NCBI GenBank assembly: GCA_958295765.1
Contig: CATQHB010000002.1
Location: 648,424-712,423, forward strand
Length of the DNA: 64,000 nt
Source of the DNA: an uncultured Dehalococcoidia bacterium
GTDB lineage: Bacteria; Chloroflexota; Dehalococcoidia; Lucifugimonadales; UBA3495
Direction of reading: 5' to 3'
The notes under the pieces are model-generated. The model made no database searches. It saw only the letters and a program-made list of their open reading frames with translations, and was not told the origin of the DNA. Below are positions 41,019 through 49,901 of this stretch, in pieces. How positions within the stretch are numbered: position 1 is the first letter of the stretch; every line of letters begins with the position of its first letter. The position numbers and the translations under genes are program-made.

Positions 41019-42284
41019 CTACCGCCGGCCTACGCCCAGGTGTTCCTCAATCCGCTGGCTGATGTAGGACATTCCGTAGGTGAACACCCAGAAGACCAGG
41101 GCCACGAAGACGAAGACCTCCTTGGCGTTGGCCCGGTATTCGGCGTTGCCCTGGACGAAGACCCGGCCTATTTCCACGATGTCCAGCATACCGATGATGT
41201 AAACCAGGCTGGTGTCCTTGAAGAGGCCGATGAACTGCCCCACGATGGCCGGGATGACGTTGCGGATGGCCTGGGGCAGGGAGATGAGCAGGGTAGTTTC
41301 CCAGCCGGGCAGCCCCAAGGCGCGGGCCGCCTCCTCCTGGCCGGAGTGGAGGGCTTGCAGTCCCCCCCGGATGTTTTCCGCCATATACGCCGCGCTGAAC
41401 AGGGTAATTACGATGCCGGCCCGCAGCAGGGAGTTCAGCGGGAAGTTCTCCGGGAAGGCCAGCGGCACCAGCACCTGGGACATAAACAACAGGGTAATCA
41501 GCGGCACCCCGCGAAATACCTCAATAAAGGTTACGCACAGCACCTTTACCACCGGCAAACTGCTGCGCCGTCCCAGGGCCAGGGCGATGCCGATGGGCAG
41601 GCTGAGGGTGATGCCGCCCACCGCCAGCACCAGGTTCAGCATCAGGCCGCCCCAATAGATGACGGAAACCGGGCGCAGGCCGGGCACCCCCGGCAGCCCC
41701 CGCAGCAATAACAGGGTTATCAGGAATACCGCCACCCCCAGCATGGCAATCCGGGCGCCGGTTCCCAGGGAGGTGTAGCGGGCCAGCGCCCAGCCCAGGG
41801 CCAGGGCCGGCAGGTTCGCCACCAGCAGCAGGCGCACGTCCAGCCCCATCGTTTCCATACTGTAGGGCAGCAGGGCCAGGGCCGCCGTGCCGCCGGCGGA
41901 TACCAGGGCCATCACCCGGGCCACCCGGTTCCCGCTCATCCCCCAGGCCATGCCCAGCAGGGCCATGACCAGCAGCAGGGCCACCTGAGGCCGCCAGAAA
42001 CAGTTTTGCCCAGGGCAGGCCGCCTCGGTGTTGTATTGGCCGATGATAAAGCGACCGCCCAGTTCCACCACCACCGTCCACTCGGCGGTGTTAAATACCC
42101 AATTCAGCCCGAACCCCAAAGCCAGCAGTATAATCAGGCCGAAAACCAGGGTCAGGACGGTGTTGTACCAGGCGCTGAACAGGTTGGCGTGCAGCCAGCC
42201 GGTAACGCCCACTTCCGAGCGGGGCGGCAGCACGGGATCCGGTATGGGCGCCGGCGCCGGGGGCGGGACGGTTTGGGCTGCCAT
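41019..42284 (-). CDS. aapM: Polar amino acid ABC transporter permease (AapM type)
   Basis: A 421-residue polytopic permease. After a Pro-rich N-terminus it has several hydrophobic helices. The HisMQ-type permease domain in the C-terminal half carries the EAA loop ALHSGQEEAARALGLPGWET and the LLISLPQAIRNVIPAIVGQ and LFKDTSLVYIIGMLDI motifs. The extra N-terminal membrane helices are normal for AapM/BztC proteins. It lies 3 bases after aapQ. It would form the channel with AapQ. Confidence 0.9.
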   Translation of the reverse strand: MAAQTVPPPAPAPIPDPVLPPRSEVGVTGWLHANLFSAWYNTVLTLVFGLIILLALGFGLNWVFNTAEWTVVVELGGRFIIGQYNTEAACPGQNCFWRPQVALLLVMALLGMAWGMSGNRVARVMALVSAGGTAALALLPYSMETMGLDVRLLLVANLPALALGWALARYTSLGTGARIAMLGVAVFLITLLLLRGLPGVPGLRPVSVIYWGGLMLNLVLAVGGITLSLPIGIALALGRRSSLPVVKVLCVTFIEVFRGVPLITLLFMSQVLVPLAFPENFPLNSLLRAGIVITLFSAAYMAENIRGGLQALHSGQEEAARALGLPGWETTLLISLPQAIRNVIPAIVGQFIGLFKDTSLVYIIGMLDIVEIGRVFVQGNAEYRANAKEVFVFVALVFWVFTYGMSYISQRIEEHLGVGRR

Positions 42285-42287
42285 CGC

Positions 42288-43496
42288 TTATCTCCTCCCG
42301 CCGAACTGGAGCCGCCGGTTATACAGGTTGCCGATCAGAGACCAGGTAAGGCTCATCGCCAGGTAGGCCCCCATAATCAGCATAAAGATGGAAACGGCCG
42401 GGGCGGTCTGGGTCATAGTCAGGGCGACGCTGGTCAGGTCGGAGTAGCCGACGGCGCCGGCCAGACTGCTGTTCTTGGTCAGGTTCAGGCACTGGCTGAT
42501 CAGCGGCGGGATGATGACCCGCAGGGCCTGGGGAAAGACTACCCGGCGCAGGGTGTTCATCGGCGAGAGGCCCAGGGCGCGGGCCGCCTCGGTCTGGCCC
42601 CGTCCCACCGACTGGATGCCGGCGCGGACGATTTCGGCGATGAAGGAGGCGGTATAGATGACCAGTCCCAGCAGCATCACCAGCAGGCCGGTGCGGGCGG
42701 TGAACCCGCCGACTATGCGCCCAAACCGTCCCTGCGGTTCCGGCGTGGAGATAAAAAAGGGCGAGTCCCCGGTGGCAAAGCTCAGTACCAGCCAGGCTAT
42801 CGCGCCCAGCAGCAGCGGGGCGGCGATGCCGATAATCAGGGGATAGGAGGGTTTGCCGGTGGTAGTTTCCCGGTAGGACAGCCATTTATTCAAGGCTACG
42901 CCGATGACTACGGCGACCACCGCCAGCGCCACCCAGGTCAGGGCCGCGGCATAACCGGATACGTGGGGCCAGGGCAGGGATATGCCCCCGTTGTTGACGT
43001 AGAGCATACCGCCAATAACGTAGCCCTCCCGCACCGGGGGCAGGGCCAGAATGATGAAGAACCAGAAGAGCAACTGCACCAGCAGCGGCACGTTGCGAAA
43101 GAACTCGATATAGACCGTCGCCAGCTTGGACACCAGCCAGTTGCCGGAGAGCCGGGCCACGCCGATGACGATGCCCAGCAGGGTCGCCAGGATGACGCCG
43201 GCTACCGCTACGATGAGGGTGTTGGTAATGGCGACGCCGAAGGCGTAGAGAAAGGTATCAGAGGATTCGTAGGGGATGAAGTGTTCGCCGATGGGAGTTT
43301 GGTACTCCCGGGAGAGAAAGCTGAAACCGTAGGGGATGTCCCGATCCTGGATGGCGTTGCCGATGTTGGTGAAGAACCAGATTACCAGCGCCACTACCAC
43401 TACGCCGGAGACAATCTGCGCTGTCCACTGGATAATCAGGATATGCCGCCAAACGGGTATATCCTGATAGGTCAGGAGTCGCGGTACGGTTGCCAT
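42288..43496 (-). CDS. aapQ: Polar amino acid ABC transporter permease (AapQ type)
   Basis: A 402-residue permease. It has an N-terminal membrane segment (IVSGVVVVALVIWFF) and the GVILATLLGIVIGVARLSGN helix. The family EFFRNVPLLVQLLFWFF motif is present, followed by an interdomain loop. The EAA loop is IQSVGRGQTEAARALGLSPM, followed by VVFPQALRVIIPPLISQCLN and LTKNSSLAGAVGYSDL. Length is typical of AapQ/BztB. It is the second gene of the transporter operon, 109 bases after the binding protein gene. Confidence 0.9.
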   Translation of the reverse strand: MATVPRLLTYQDIPVWRHILIIQWTAQIVSGVVVVALVIWFFTNIGNAIQDRDIPYGFSFLSREYQTPIGEHFIPYESSDTFLYAFGVAITNTLIVAVAGVILATLLGIVIGVARLSGNWLVSKLATVYIEFFRNVPLLVQLLFWFFIILALPPVREGYVIGGMLYVNNGGISLPWPHVSGYAAALTWVALAVVAVVIGVALNKWLSYRETTTGKPSYPLIIGIAAPLLLGAIAWLVLSFATGDSPFFISTPEPQGRFGRIVGGFTARTGLLVMLLGLVIYTASFIAEIVRAGIQSVGRGQTEAARALGLSPMNTLRRVVFPQALRVIIPPLISQCLNLTKNSSLAGAVGYSDLTSVALTMTQTAPAVSIFMLIMGAYLAMSLTWSLIGNLYNRRLQFGGRR

Positions 43497-43605
43497 AGCC
43501 TAGCCGCCTTCCGCAGTTTCCCTGCGCCTCCGGGGTGAGAGTCTCTTTTCCACCCCGGAGACGCAGAGAACACGGAGATACGCAGAGATACGCAGAGCTT
43601 ACCGC

Positions 43606-44763
43606 TTACCGCAAGGGAGCGGTGTAAACCTGGCCGCCCTTGGGGCAGTCAGTGCAGGGAGCCGCGCTCCAGAGGGCGTTGCGGCTGCCTTCCCGGGCCA
43701 AGCCCAGCGGGGTCAGGTGGCGGTCATAAATCTCGCCGTAGTTGCCGACGGCCCGGATTATGTCCTGGGCTGCCGTTTTGCTGAGGCCCATGTCTTCCTG
43801 GCCGTAGTCGCCTTCCAGCCCGAACAGCCGGTCAACGGCGCTGTCGCCGGTTACGGCGGTGGGGACGTTGCTCTGGGTGATGCCGTAAGCCTCGGCGTAG
43901 ATGAGGATACCCATTACGGCGGAGACCAGGTCGTACCACTGCTCGTCGCCGTGGGGAACCACCGGGCCTAGCGGCTCTTCGGAGATGGTGCCGGGCAGGA
44001 TGACGTGGTCCGCCGGGTTGTCTAACTCGGCCCGGGTGCTGACCAGACCGGAGCGGTCGGTGGTCAGGGCGTCGCAGTTCCCGGCCAGGTAAGCCGCGTT
44101 GGTCGCAATGTTATCCGCGGAGATTACGAACTCCAGGTTCATATTGTTCTGGTTGTCGAAATCCTGCACGTTCAACTCGGTGGTGGTGCCTTGCTGGACG
44201 CAGATTTTGGCGCCTTCCAGTTCGGCCAGGGTGTTCACGCCCAGGCTGGTCGGGACCATAAAGCCCTGGCCGTCGTAGAACATAGTGGGCGCGAAGTTGC
44301 CCCACTGGGCGTTGCGGGAACTGGTCCAGGTGGTGTTGCGGGACATAATGTCCACTTCGCCGGACTGCATCGTCGGCCCGCGCTCGGCGGCGGTGGTGGG
44401 GCGAATCTCCAAGGCATTGGCATCGCCCAGGACGGCGACGGCGACGGCCCGGCAGAGGTCAATGTCAAACCCGCCGACATTACCGGCGGCGTCAGCGGCA
44501 CCGAAACCGGCCAGGCTGTTGTTGCCGGCGCAGATGAGGTTTCCTCGAGCCTTGACCGTCTCCAGACGGCCGCCCTCCATCATTTCGGCGGTCATGGACT
44601 CCATCTCGGCCATCCGAGCCTCCATCGCCGCCATTTCCGATTCCATGGTCGCGTTTTCCCTTTGCAAAGCCTCCATTGCCGCCGTGTTGTCCTCCTGACA
44701 GGCAATCAGGGCAACCATCGCGACGGCCAGCACTACAACCAGAGTAAGAACTTTCCTGCTCAT
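43606..44763 (-). CDS. aapJ: Polar amino acid ABC transporter substrate-binding lipoprotein (AapJ type)
   Basis: A 385-residue lipoprotein with signal peptide and lipobox VALIAC near residue 22. A short Met/Glu-rich coiled segment (residues 28-65, with EALQRENATMESEMAAMEAR) acts as a stalk. The AapJ-like type II binding domain follows: VKARGNLICAGNNSLAGFG, GFDIDLCRAVAVAVLGD, NTTWTSSRNAQWG, GAKICVQQGTTTELN and the C-terminal PVVPHGDEQWYDLV. The stalk is unlike Proteobacterial AapJ and fits a thick or atypical envelope. The first gene of the operon, with its own promoter. Confidence 0.92.
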   Translation of the reverse strand: MSRKVLTLVVVLAVAMVALIACQEDNTAAMEALQRENATMESEMAAMEARMAEMESMTAEMMEGGRLETVKARGNLICAGNNSLAGFGAADAAGNVGGFDIDLCRAVAVAVLGDANALEIRPTTAAERGPTMQSGEVDIMSRNTTWTSSRNAQWGNFAPTMFYDGQGFMVPTSLGVNTLAELEGAKICVQQGTTTELNVQDFDNQNNMNLEFVISADNIATNAAYLAGNCDALTTDRSGLVSTRAELDNPADHVILPGTISEEPLGPVVPHGDEQWYDLVSAVMGILIYAEAYGITQSNVPTAVTGDSAVDRLFGLEGDYGQEDMGLSKTAAQDIIRAVGNYGEIYDRHLTPLGLAREGSRNALWSAAPCTDCPKGGQVYTAPLR

Positions 44764-44818
44764 AAGTATTTCTGATTTTCCTCCCGATAAATTATTGAGT
44801 TCTGAAATGCCAACCGAA

Positions 44819-44848
44819 AGTGTACCCCCGGAATATAGTTGGGGTCAA
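44819..44848 (-). promoter_or_regulatory. Predicted promoter of the aap operon
   Basis: Read on the minus strand, -35 TTGACC (44843-44848), an 18-base spacer and -10 TACACT (44819-44824) lie about 55 bases upstream of the aapJ ATG. The leader contains GGGAGGA as ribosome binding site. Confidence 0.6.
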
Positions 44849-45025
44849 GCAATTATTGACCTTATAAGCATCAATTTAAGAGAATAGTTTGAGGGAATAG
44901 TCTGACCGCCCAACCCGGCAAAAGGCAAAAAATGGGGCAAGCCGGAATTGCCGGCCAATGGCATAGTCCGGGCGGTTGGTGATACGCTATACCCACTCCA
45001 GAGAAAATTGAACCGGAGGTTGAGC

Positions 45026-45472
45026 ATGGACGTGCTGAGAATGGTGTTTGCGGTCATTCTGCTTTTTACCGCCGCCGCGGTGGCGGTGTATTTTGTGATT
45101 GTGCCGCTAACTGGCAGCAGTATGAGCAGCACGGTGATCTGGTATTACTTGGACATCCTGATGGCCGTGTCGCTGCTGGCTGCCCTGGTGGTGCAGTTGC
45201 AGCGCAAGCGGGCGGCAGAGGTGAACAAGGGCGAGGGCCTGAGCCGGGAATGGCTGGAGGCCAACGCGATGTTCTACTTGTCGGTCATCGTGTCCCTGTG
45301 GTTCTTCCGCAACTGGTTTGACCTGCTGACCTCCAATCCCCTGGGTAGCCAGTCGGTGCCGACCTGGGTTATCTGGGACATCCTGGACGCCCTCATCCCC
45401 GTCGTGCTGGGGGTTACCGGCTTCCGCCTGTGGCGCAATTCCTCCCCGGCCAAAGACCAGTCCCCGGAATAA
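45026..45472 (+). CDS. Small membrane protein, first of a tandem paralogous pair
   Basis: A 148-residue protein with four hydrophobic helices: MVFAVILLFTAAAVAVYFVI, ILMAVSLLAALVVQLQ, MFYLSVIVSLWFFRNWFD and ILDALIPVVLGVTGF. I do not recognise the family. The SLWFFRNWFD motif is shared with the next gene, which has the same helix order, so they are paralogues. GGAGGT lies seven bases before the ATG. The two genes are 51 bases apart and probably form one transcript. They may form a heteromeric membrane complex. Confidence 0.72.
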   Translation: MDVLRMVFAVILLFTAAAVAVYFVIVPLTGSSMSSTVIWYYLDILMAVSLLAALVVQLQRKRAAEVNKGEGLSREWLEANAMFYLSVIVSLWFFRNWFDLLTSNPLGSQSVPTWVIWDILDALIPVVLGVTGFRLWRNSSPAKDQSPE

Positions 45473-45523
45473 GGGAAACCGGGCGGGAAGTCCGGGCAGG
45501 AAATAAGGAGGAGTTGCGGAGCT

Positions 45524-46072
45524 ATGGATAATCTAAAGAAAGTGGTCGGGGTCATCCTGGCTGCCATTGCCCTGGCGGTGGCGTTTCACGCCCTGGTCGG
45601 GGAGTTTTACGGCAGCCTGCTGCCCCGGCCCGGCATGGTCTGGGACATCCTGAACTATTTTATGGCCGGGGGCGTGCTGGTGGCCCTGGTTCACCACTTC
45701 CGGGCCAAGCGGGCGCTGGACCGGAGGGAGACGGACGGGGGCGTCAATAGCGAATACCTGATGACCAACCTGTTGTTCTTTGCCGCCGTCATCCTGAGCC
45801 TCTGGTTCTTCCGCAACTGGTTCGACAACATCATGGTCGGCGATGCAAGGCAAGGAGACACCATTCGGTTCATCTGGCAGGTAGTAAATCCCCTCTTTGT
45901 CGTGGTAATGGGCGCAACCGCGTGCCAACTCTGGTGTGGCGCCAAAGCCGAACCGGAAGCCGAAGCCGAACCGGAAAGAGAGCCGGCCGTCGAGCCGGCC
46001 GTCGAACCGGAAAGCGACCCGGAAACTGACCCGGTAACCGACCCGGAAAGCGATACCGCCAAGGAATCCTGA
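45524..46072 (+). CDS. Small membrane protein, second of the pair, with acidic repeat tail
   Basis: A 182-residue protein paralogous to the previous gene. It has four helices, the SLWFFRNWFDNIMVGD motif and a C-terminal tail of about 45 residues made of Glu-Pro, Ala and Asp repeats (EPEAEAEPEREP, DPETDPVTDPESD). The tail DNA is an in-frame GAACCGGAA-like repeat, so it is expandable by slippage. AAGGAGGAG is the ribosome binding site. The function is unknown. Confidence 0.72.
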   Translation: MDNLKKVVGVILAAIALAVAFHALVGEFYGSLLPRPGMVWDILNYFMAGGVLVALVHHFRAKRALDRRETDGGVNSEYLMTNLLFFAAVILSLWFFRNWFDNIMVGDARQGDTIRFIWQVVNPLFVVVMGATACQLWCGAKAEPEAEAEPEREPAVEPAVEPESDPETDPVTDPESDTAKES

Positions 46073-46610
46073 ACCGTTGTTAATGACGGGCGTATTGACC
46101 CCGGAGTAACGTAGGGGGCATAGGCAACCCAAACAACAACCGTCGTTCCGGCGAAAGCCGGAATCCAGGAAATCCCCCGGAAAAGAACGCCCCGGCTACC
46201 GAGGGATCTGGATTCTGGTATCCGCCGGAATGACGGGATTATGCTGCGCTTGCCCGGCGTAGTGAGATGGGCCGGGTAGGTGCAAAGTCGAGTTGCCTCA
46301 TTTCCCCGCTCATCCTGAGCTTGTCGAAGGATGGTAGGATGAATGGATGGTTCGACAAGCTCACCATGAGCGGTTGGCTGACTCATCCTGATCGGTTGCC
46401 GAGGTAATTTCAAGAATCGAAAGACCCGGTATGTAATGGAACCCCGTAATGGATAAGGCGGGCTTTCAATGGTAAAATAATCCTGAATTCCCCAATGCGG
46501 TTGGCGTGTTACAATTACAACCGGCAGGGCAAACTGGCCGGGCGCCGCCGGCGGGTTTTCTAACGCGCTGGTGCGGGCGGTCGCCGCGCCCCACCGGGAG
46601 AGGTTTTCTT
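46073..46610. repeat. Repeat-rich intergenic region (family A copy and inverted family B pair)
   Basis: A family A palindrome occupies about 46140-46236. At about 46305-46375, GCTCATCCTGAGCTTGTCGA and GGTTCGACAAGCTCACCATG form an inverted family B pair. The remainder to 46610 includes AT-rich promoter-like sequence near 46470 and 46510 but no confident promoter. Confidence 0.7.
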
Positions 46611-47945
46611 ATGACCAGCAAGGTTTTTAACGACAGCAGCGTCAGAGAGTTTCTGGAGCTTACCGCCATGTTCGACGCCCTGAGTCCGGCCTTTCGGGCC
46701 GCCGTGACGCTGCGGGCCTTACGCGCCCGGGACCACGTCGCCACCGAAGCCGGCCGGGCGCTGGATTCGGCAATCCGGGGCAGTATCCGGTTAATCGGAT
46801 ATACCAACCCGGCCCTGGCGATTTCCTCAGTCCTGCTGGAACCGGTCGCCAATTCGGTCGCCAAGTCGGAAAAGCTGGCCGGAGCGACCTTGCGGGTCTG
46901 GGCCGAATCCCACGAAGACCTCCAGCGGTTGGTGTTGGAACACCTGGGAACCCAGGGCATAGCGGCGGACTACCCGGATTTTGCGGCCAACAGATTCCGG
47001 GGTTTCTGGGATGAGGATAGCTGGCAGCGGCAAATGGACTGGATTGTCGAGCTTACCGAGGACTGGGCCGAGGACGACATTGCCCTGATGCTGTGCTATG
47101 TGTCCGGGAAAACCATCCTTTTCCCGGACGACGATGATGAGGATGATGACGGGGAAACGGGCGAGGAGGCTTTTATTCCGGTGGCGAGTTTGCGGGATGG
47201 GCCGGCTGCCCCGGTTGCCCCTATCGAAGAGGACTTGCCGGTCAGAACCAGCGAACCGACCAACAGAACCGGCGAACCGGACAAGGCGATAGTTGCCAAG
47301 CCGCCGGACTTGCCCGTTGAGTTAGCCGGGGCCGCTATCCTGGCCCAATGTATCGACTATCTGGAATCCCTGACGCCGGAGGACTGGAATTGGGACGAGG
47401 CTATCCCCGATTTTGCCGAGGCGGTGGGCGCCCTCCGCGAGTTGAAGGCGGCCCAACGGGAACGTCGGACCAACCTGGCAACCGCCCGCGGCGAGATTCA
47501 GAATGAATTTGCCCAAGACCTGGAGTTTCTGGAGCAGGACATTTCCGTCTGGTCGCCGGAGGGCCTCACCGACCTGGGCGAACTGGACCGGACGCTGGAA
47601 ATGGCGGCGGGCCTGAAACGTCTCCTGGCCGAGTACCGGGAGGTGCGCCGCACCGGCAATACCCTCAGCGAGGAAATGTCCCGCCGGGAAAGGCGGTTTG
47701 CCCTGGAGCCGCGGATCCTGGATACCATGGGCCTGCTGGCCCAAGCTATGTCCGGCAACCGGGGCCGCAGCAACGGCCCGGCCGCCGGGAGAGCAAGGGA
47801 ATCGGAGACGGAATCGGCGGAACCGTCGGGGTTACGTTCTAGGCCCGGCCGGGAACCGCCCCCGCGCCGGGATGGTTATCAGCGGGAGTTAATCTACGAG
47901 CCGGTGGAGGACGCCCCGGTCGCCAGCGAATTTGCCGACAGCTAA
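46611..47945 (+). CDS. Unknown helical protein with acidic cluster
   Basis: A 444-residue protein that I do not recognise. Residues 1-170 are helical (VREFLELTAMFDALSPAFRA, LRVWAESHEDLQRLVLEHLG). A DDDDEDDDGETGEE cluster lies near residue 172. Next comes a Pro-rich linker (about 190-235), a second helical region with coiled-coil character (ATARGEIQNEFAQDLEFLEQ, MSRRERRFALEPRILDTMGL) and a basic, Gly/Arg-rich tail. No membrane helix is found. The start follows GGGAGAGG. The acidic and basic low-complexity parts suggest a scaffold, chaperone or nucleic acid contact, but this is speculation. Confidence 0.65.
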   Translation: MTSKVFNDSSVREFLELTAMFDALSPAFRAAVTLRALRARDHVATEAGRALDSAIRGSIRLIGYTNPALAISSVLLEPVANSVAKSEKLAGATLRVWAESHEDLQRLVLEHLGTQGIAADYPDFAANRFRGFWDEDSWQRQMDWIVELTEDWAEDDIALMLCYVSGKTILFPDDDDEDDDGETGEEAFIPVASLRDGPAAPVAPIEEDLPVRTSEPTNRTGEPDKAIVAKPPDLPVELAGAAILAQCIDYLESLTPEDWNWDEAIPDFAEAVGALRELKAAQRERRTNLATARGEIQNEFAQDLEFLEQDISVWSPEGLTDLGELDRTLEMAAGLKRLLAEYREVRRTGNTLSEEMSRRERRFALEPRILDTMGLLAQAMSGNRGRSNGPAAGRARESETESAEPSGLRSRPGREPPPRRDGYQRELIYEPVEDAPVASEFADS

Positions 47946-48007
47946 TCGGGCCGAGGCTATCCTTTTAACTCCGGTATCGGTTTCCCGGCACAACCCGGCA
48001 GAAAATT

Positions 48008-48035
48008 GGGGCGCAGCGTAAAATCGCTGCGCCCC
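48008..48035 (-). terminator. Hairpin terminator between convergent genes
   Basis: A perfect 11-base stem (GGGGCGCAGCG at 48008-48018 and its complement at 48025-48035). On the minus strand it is followed by AATTTTC, so it may end transcription of the VOC gene. It may also stop the plus-strand gene. Confidence 0.55.
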
Positions 48036-48101
48036 TGGTGTTGCGGTGGTCTTTACCGGGGTCAGGGCAATTACCAAAACGGCGCCGGCAAGGGTCAAAG
48101 G

Positions 48102-48467
48102 TCAGACGCGGGTCAGCAGTTCCAGCACGTGGCCGTCCGGGTCCAGGAAGTAGAAACCCCGCCCGCCCCGGCGGGTGTTAGTTTCCATATCGTCCAGGCT
48201 GCGGGGGCCGCTGCCATAGGTAATCCCTTCGCCCTTAATCCGGCCGAAGATGTCGTCAAACTCGGCATCGCCCACGTAAAAGGCGTAATGGTGGCTCTCA
48301 AACTCGTCCCGGTTGTCAAAGCCCAGGGTGAGGGCCTCATTCACCTGCACCGGCGCGAAATGGCCGGCCGGCCCGGCGTAGGTGAGGCCAAAGATGCGGG
48401 CAAAGAACCTGGCCCCGGCCTCCTTGTCCCGGGAGGGTACGATGGTATGGTTCAACTCGATAGCCAT
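48102..48467 (-). CDS. VOC-family (glyoxalase/bleomycin resistance-like) protein
   Basis: A 121-residue single vicinal-oxygen-chelate domain. IELNHTIVPSRDKEAGARFF and the NRDEFESHHYAFYVGDAEFD segment precede RGGRGFYFLDPDGHVLELLT. Likely metal ligands are His near residue 5, His in ESHHYAF and Glu in HVLELL. Activity may be isomerase, dioxygenase or drug binding and cannot be told. ATG at 48467 with GGAGGTGCAGC upstream. Monocistronic. Confidence 0.85.
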   Translation of the reverse strand: MAIELNHTIVPSRDKEAGARFFARIFGLTYAGPAGHFAPVQVNEALTLGFDNRDEFESHHYAFYVGDAEFDDIFGRIKGEGITYGSGPRSLDDMETNTRRGGRGFYFLDPDGHVLELLTRV

Positions 48468-48670
48468 GCTGCACCTCCGATCTAGCTGGGATACTCCCCA
48501 TTATACGCCTTTTCACCACCGGCTACTAACTACGTTTTAAGCTGCGGTTGCCCCGGGTCCCCGGAATGAAAATCACCCCGCCCGCCGGAAACTCTCCCGA
48601 CTCGAAAAGGGGACAATCCGATATAAGTAGTCGGCGGCCAAAAACCGGCTGAAAGGGGATAGTTTCTGCG

Positions 48671-48700
48671 TTGACTTGGCCGTTTATGGATACATAGACT
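48671..48700 (+). promoter_or_regulatory. Possible promoter of the TM2 gene
   Basis: The -35 TTGACT (48671-48676) and -10 TAGACT (48695-48700) have an 18-base spacer, 43 bases before the TTG start. Confidence 0.35.
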
Positions 48701-48743
48701 GGAAAGCGATAAGTCCCTAATCAACCGCAGAGGGGGTGCCGAA

Positions 48744-49007
48744 TTGAAAAGCAAGGTTGTCGCCGGTTTGCTGGCGTTTTTCCTGGGAGGCTTGGGGGCG
48801 CACAAGTTTTACCTGGGCCATCCCGGTCTGGGCATCGCGTACCTGGCAGCCGCGGTCATTGGAGCCATAACGTCCCTCTTCGTGGTAGGATTTATCATCT
48901 TGATGGCGCTGGGGGTAATCTGTCTGGTTGAGGCGATTATCTATTTTACCAAGTCTGACGAGGACTTTCAGCGCATCTACGTCCAGGAAAGGAAGGCTTT
49001 TTTCTAG
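48744..49007 (+). CDS. TM2-domain membrane protein
   Basis: An 87-residue protein with the TM2 signature GGLGAHKFYLGHPGLGIAYL, two to three membrane helices and a C-terminal KSDEDFQRIYVQERKAFF tail. The start is TTG, supported by AGAGGGGGTG upstream. A paralogue lies at 58789 with the same ending pattern. TM2 proteins are small membrane proteins of unclear role. Confidence 0.85.
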   Translation: MKSKVVAGLLAFFLGGLGAHKFYLGHPGLGIAYLAAAVIGAITSLFVVGFIILMALGVICLVEAIIYFTKSDEDFQRIYVQERKAFF

Positions 49008-49055
49008 CGCATATTTCCGCATCATTCTCGATTTTGCGGGAACCCACTAGGCGGC

Positions 49056-49081
49056 AAGGGCAGGTTTGCAAACCTGCCCTT
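49056..49081. terminator. Perfect 26-base palindrome between convergent genes
   Basis: AAGGGCAGGTTTG followed directly by its exact complement. It lies between the TM2 gene and the converging gene at 49110. It could act as a bidirectional terminator, although no T run follows. Related GGGCGGGTTTGTAACCCGCC palindromes lie near 30430 and 62320. Confidence 0.45.
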
Positions 49082-49109
49082 CCTATTTGTGGTGGTACTA
49101 TGGGCGGAA

Positions 49110-49295
49110 CTACTGCCTGTTCTTCTCCCGAAGCAAGGCCGGCGGCGGTTCGTCAAAGGGACGGCCCTCGCGCTGGGCGGCCTGCATCCTTTCGTACCAA
49201 GCCAGCCATTCCTGTCGTTCCTCTCCCCGGCCCTTTTCCTCACCCTTTTCCACACCTTTGTAGTACCGCGCCTTGAGATACTGTTCCACCAGCAT
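49110..49295 (-). pseudogene. Duplicated 3' fragment of the neighbouring membrane gene
   Basis: It repeats the last 61 codons of the gene at 49322-49786, from MLVEQYLKARYYKGVEKG through ERQEWLAWYERMQAAQREG to the end, with a shorter Glu/Lys/Gly stretch. It lies directly downstream with the same direction. It starts at a possible ATG (49295) but has no clear ribosome binding site. It most likely arose by tandem duplication of the gene end. It could still be made as a short soluble peptide. Confidence 0.6.
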
Positions 49296-49321
49296 GTACC
49301 TACCCTCCCGGCAAGAAGGAA

Positions 49322-49786
49322 CTACTGTCCTTTCTTCTCCCGAAGCAGGGCCGGCGGCGGTTCGTCGAAGGGACGGCCCTCGCGTTGGGCGGCCTGCATC
49401 CTTTCGTACCAAGCCAGCCACTCCTGTCGTTCCTCTTCCCGGCCCTTTTCCTCACCTTTTTCCTCACCCACTTCCATACCCTTTTCCACACCTTTGTAGT
49501 ACCGCGCTTTGAGATACTGTTCCACCAGCATATACCTACCCTCCACAAGGAGTATGGTTGACAGGACAATCCACGGCACCATCCCGGAAGCCTCTCTCAG
49601 GGCGGCCAGTATGCTGTCCGCCGTCGCAGTTCCGGGCATGGCGTTGACCAAGCCCCGCCAGACGTAGAGACCGTTGAACAGGACAAAGAGCAGGCCGGAC
49701 ACGATGAAGTAAGCCGGAATTGAGGTCTGCCGGATACTCCAGACCGCCTGCGTTTCCTCGTCGCGGTTGAACCGGCTGCTTTGCAC
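49322..49786 (-). CDS. Membrane protein with charged C-terminal helix
   Basis: A 154-residue protein. It has two hydrophobic helices (ACYFIVSGLLFVLFN-like near residues 25-45 and GMVPWIVLSTILLVEGRYML near 70-90), then a highly charged helix EKGMEVGEEKGEEKGREEER and a conserved-looking tail with QEWLAWYERMQAAQREGRPF. The GTG start is supported by GGAGGTGAT upstream. The family is not recognised. The tail motif resembles short regions found in small Chloroflexota or Thermus proteins next to membrane helices, but I cannot name it. Its 3' end is duplicated downstream. Confidence 0.7.
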   Translation of the reverse strand: MQSSRFNRDEETQAVWSIRQTSIPAYFIVSGLLFVLFNGLYVWRGLVNAMPGTATADSILAALREASGMVPWIVLSTILLVEGRYMLVEQYLKARYYKGVEKGMEVGEEKGEEKGREEERQEWLAWYERMQAAQREGRPFDEPPPALLREKKGQ

Positions 49787-49901
49787 TGTACCATCACCTC
49801 CCGGATGTTTGCAATGTTATATACCGGAAAGTTGGTGGGTTGCGCTACCCCCAAGTGTCAGTAACTTCAGCCGGTGTAATCAGCCGGAGTAATTAGATAG
49901 A

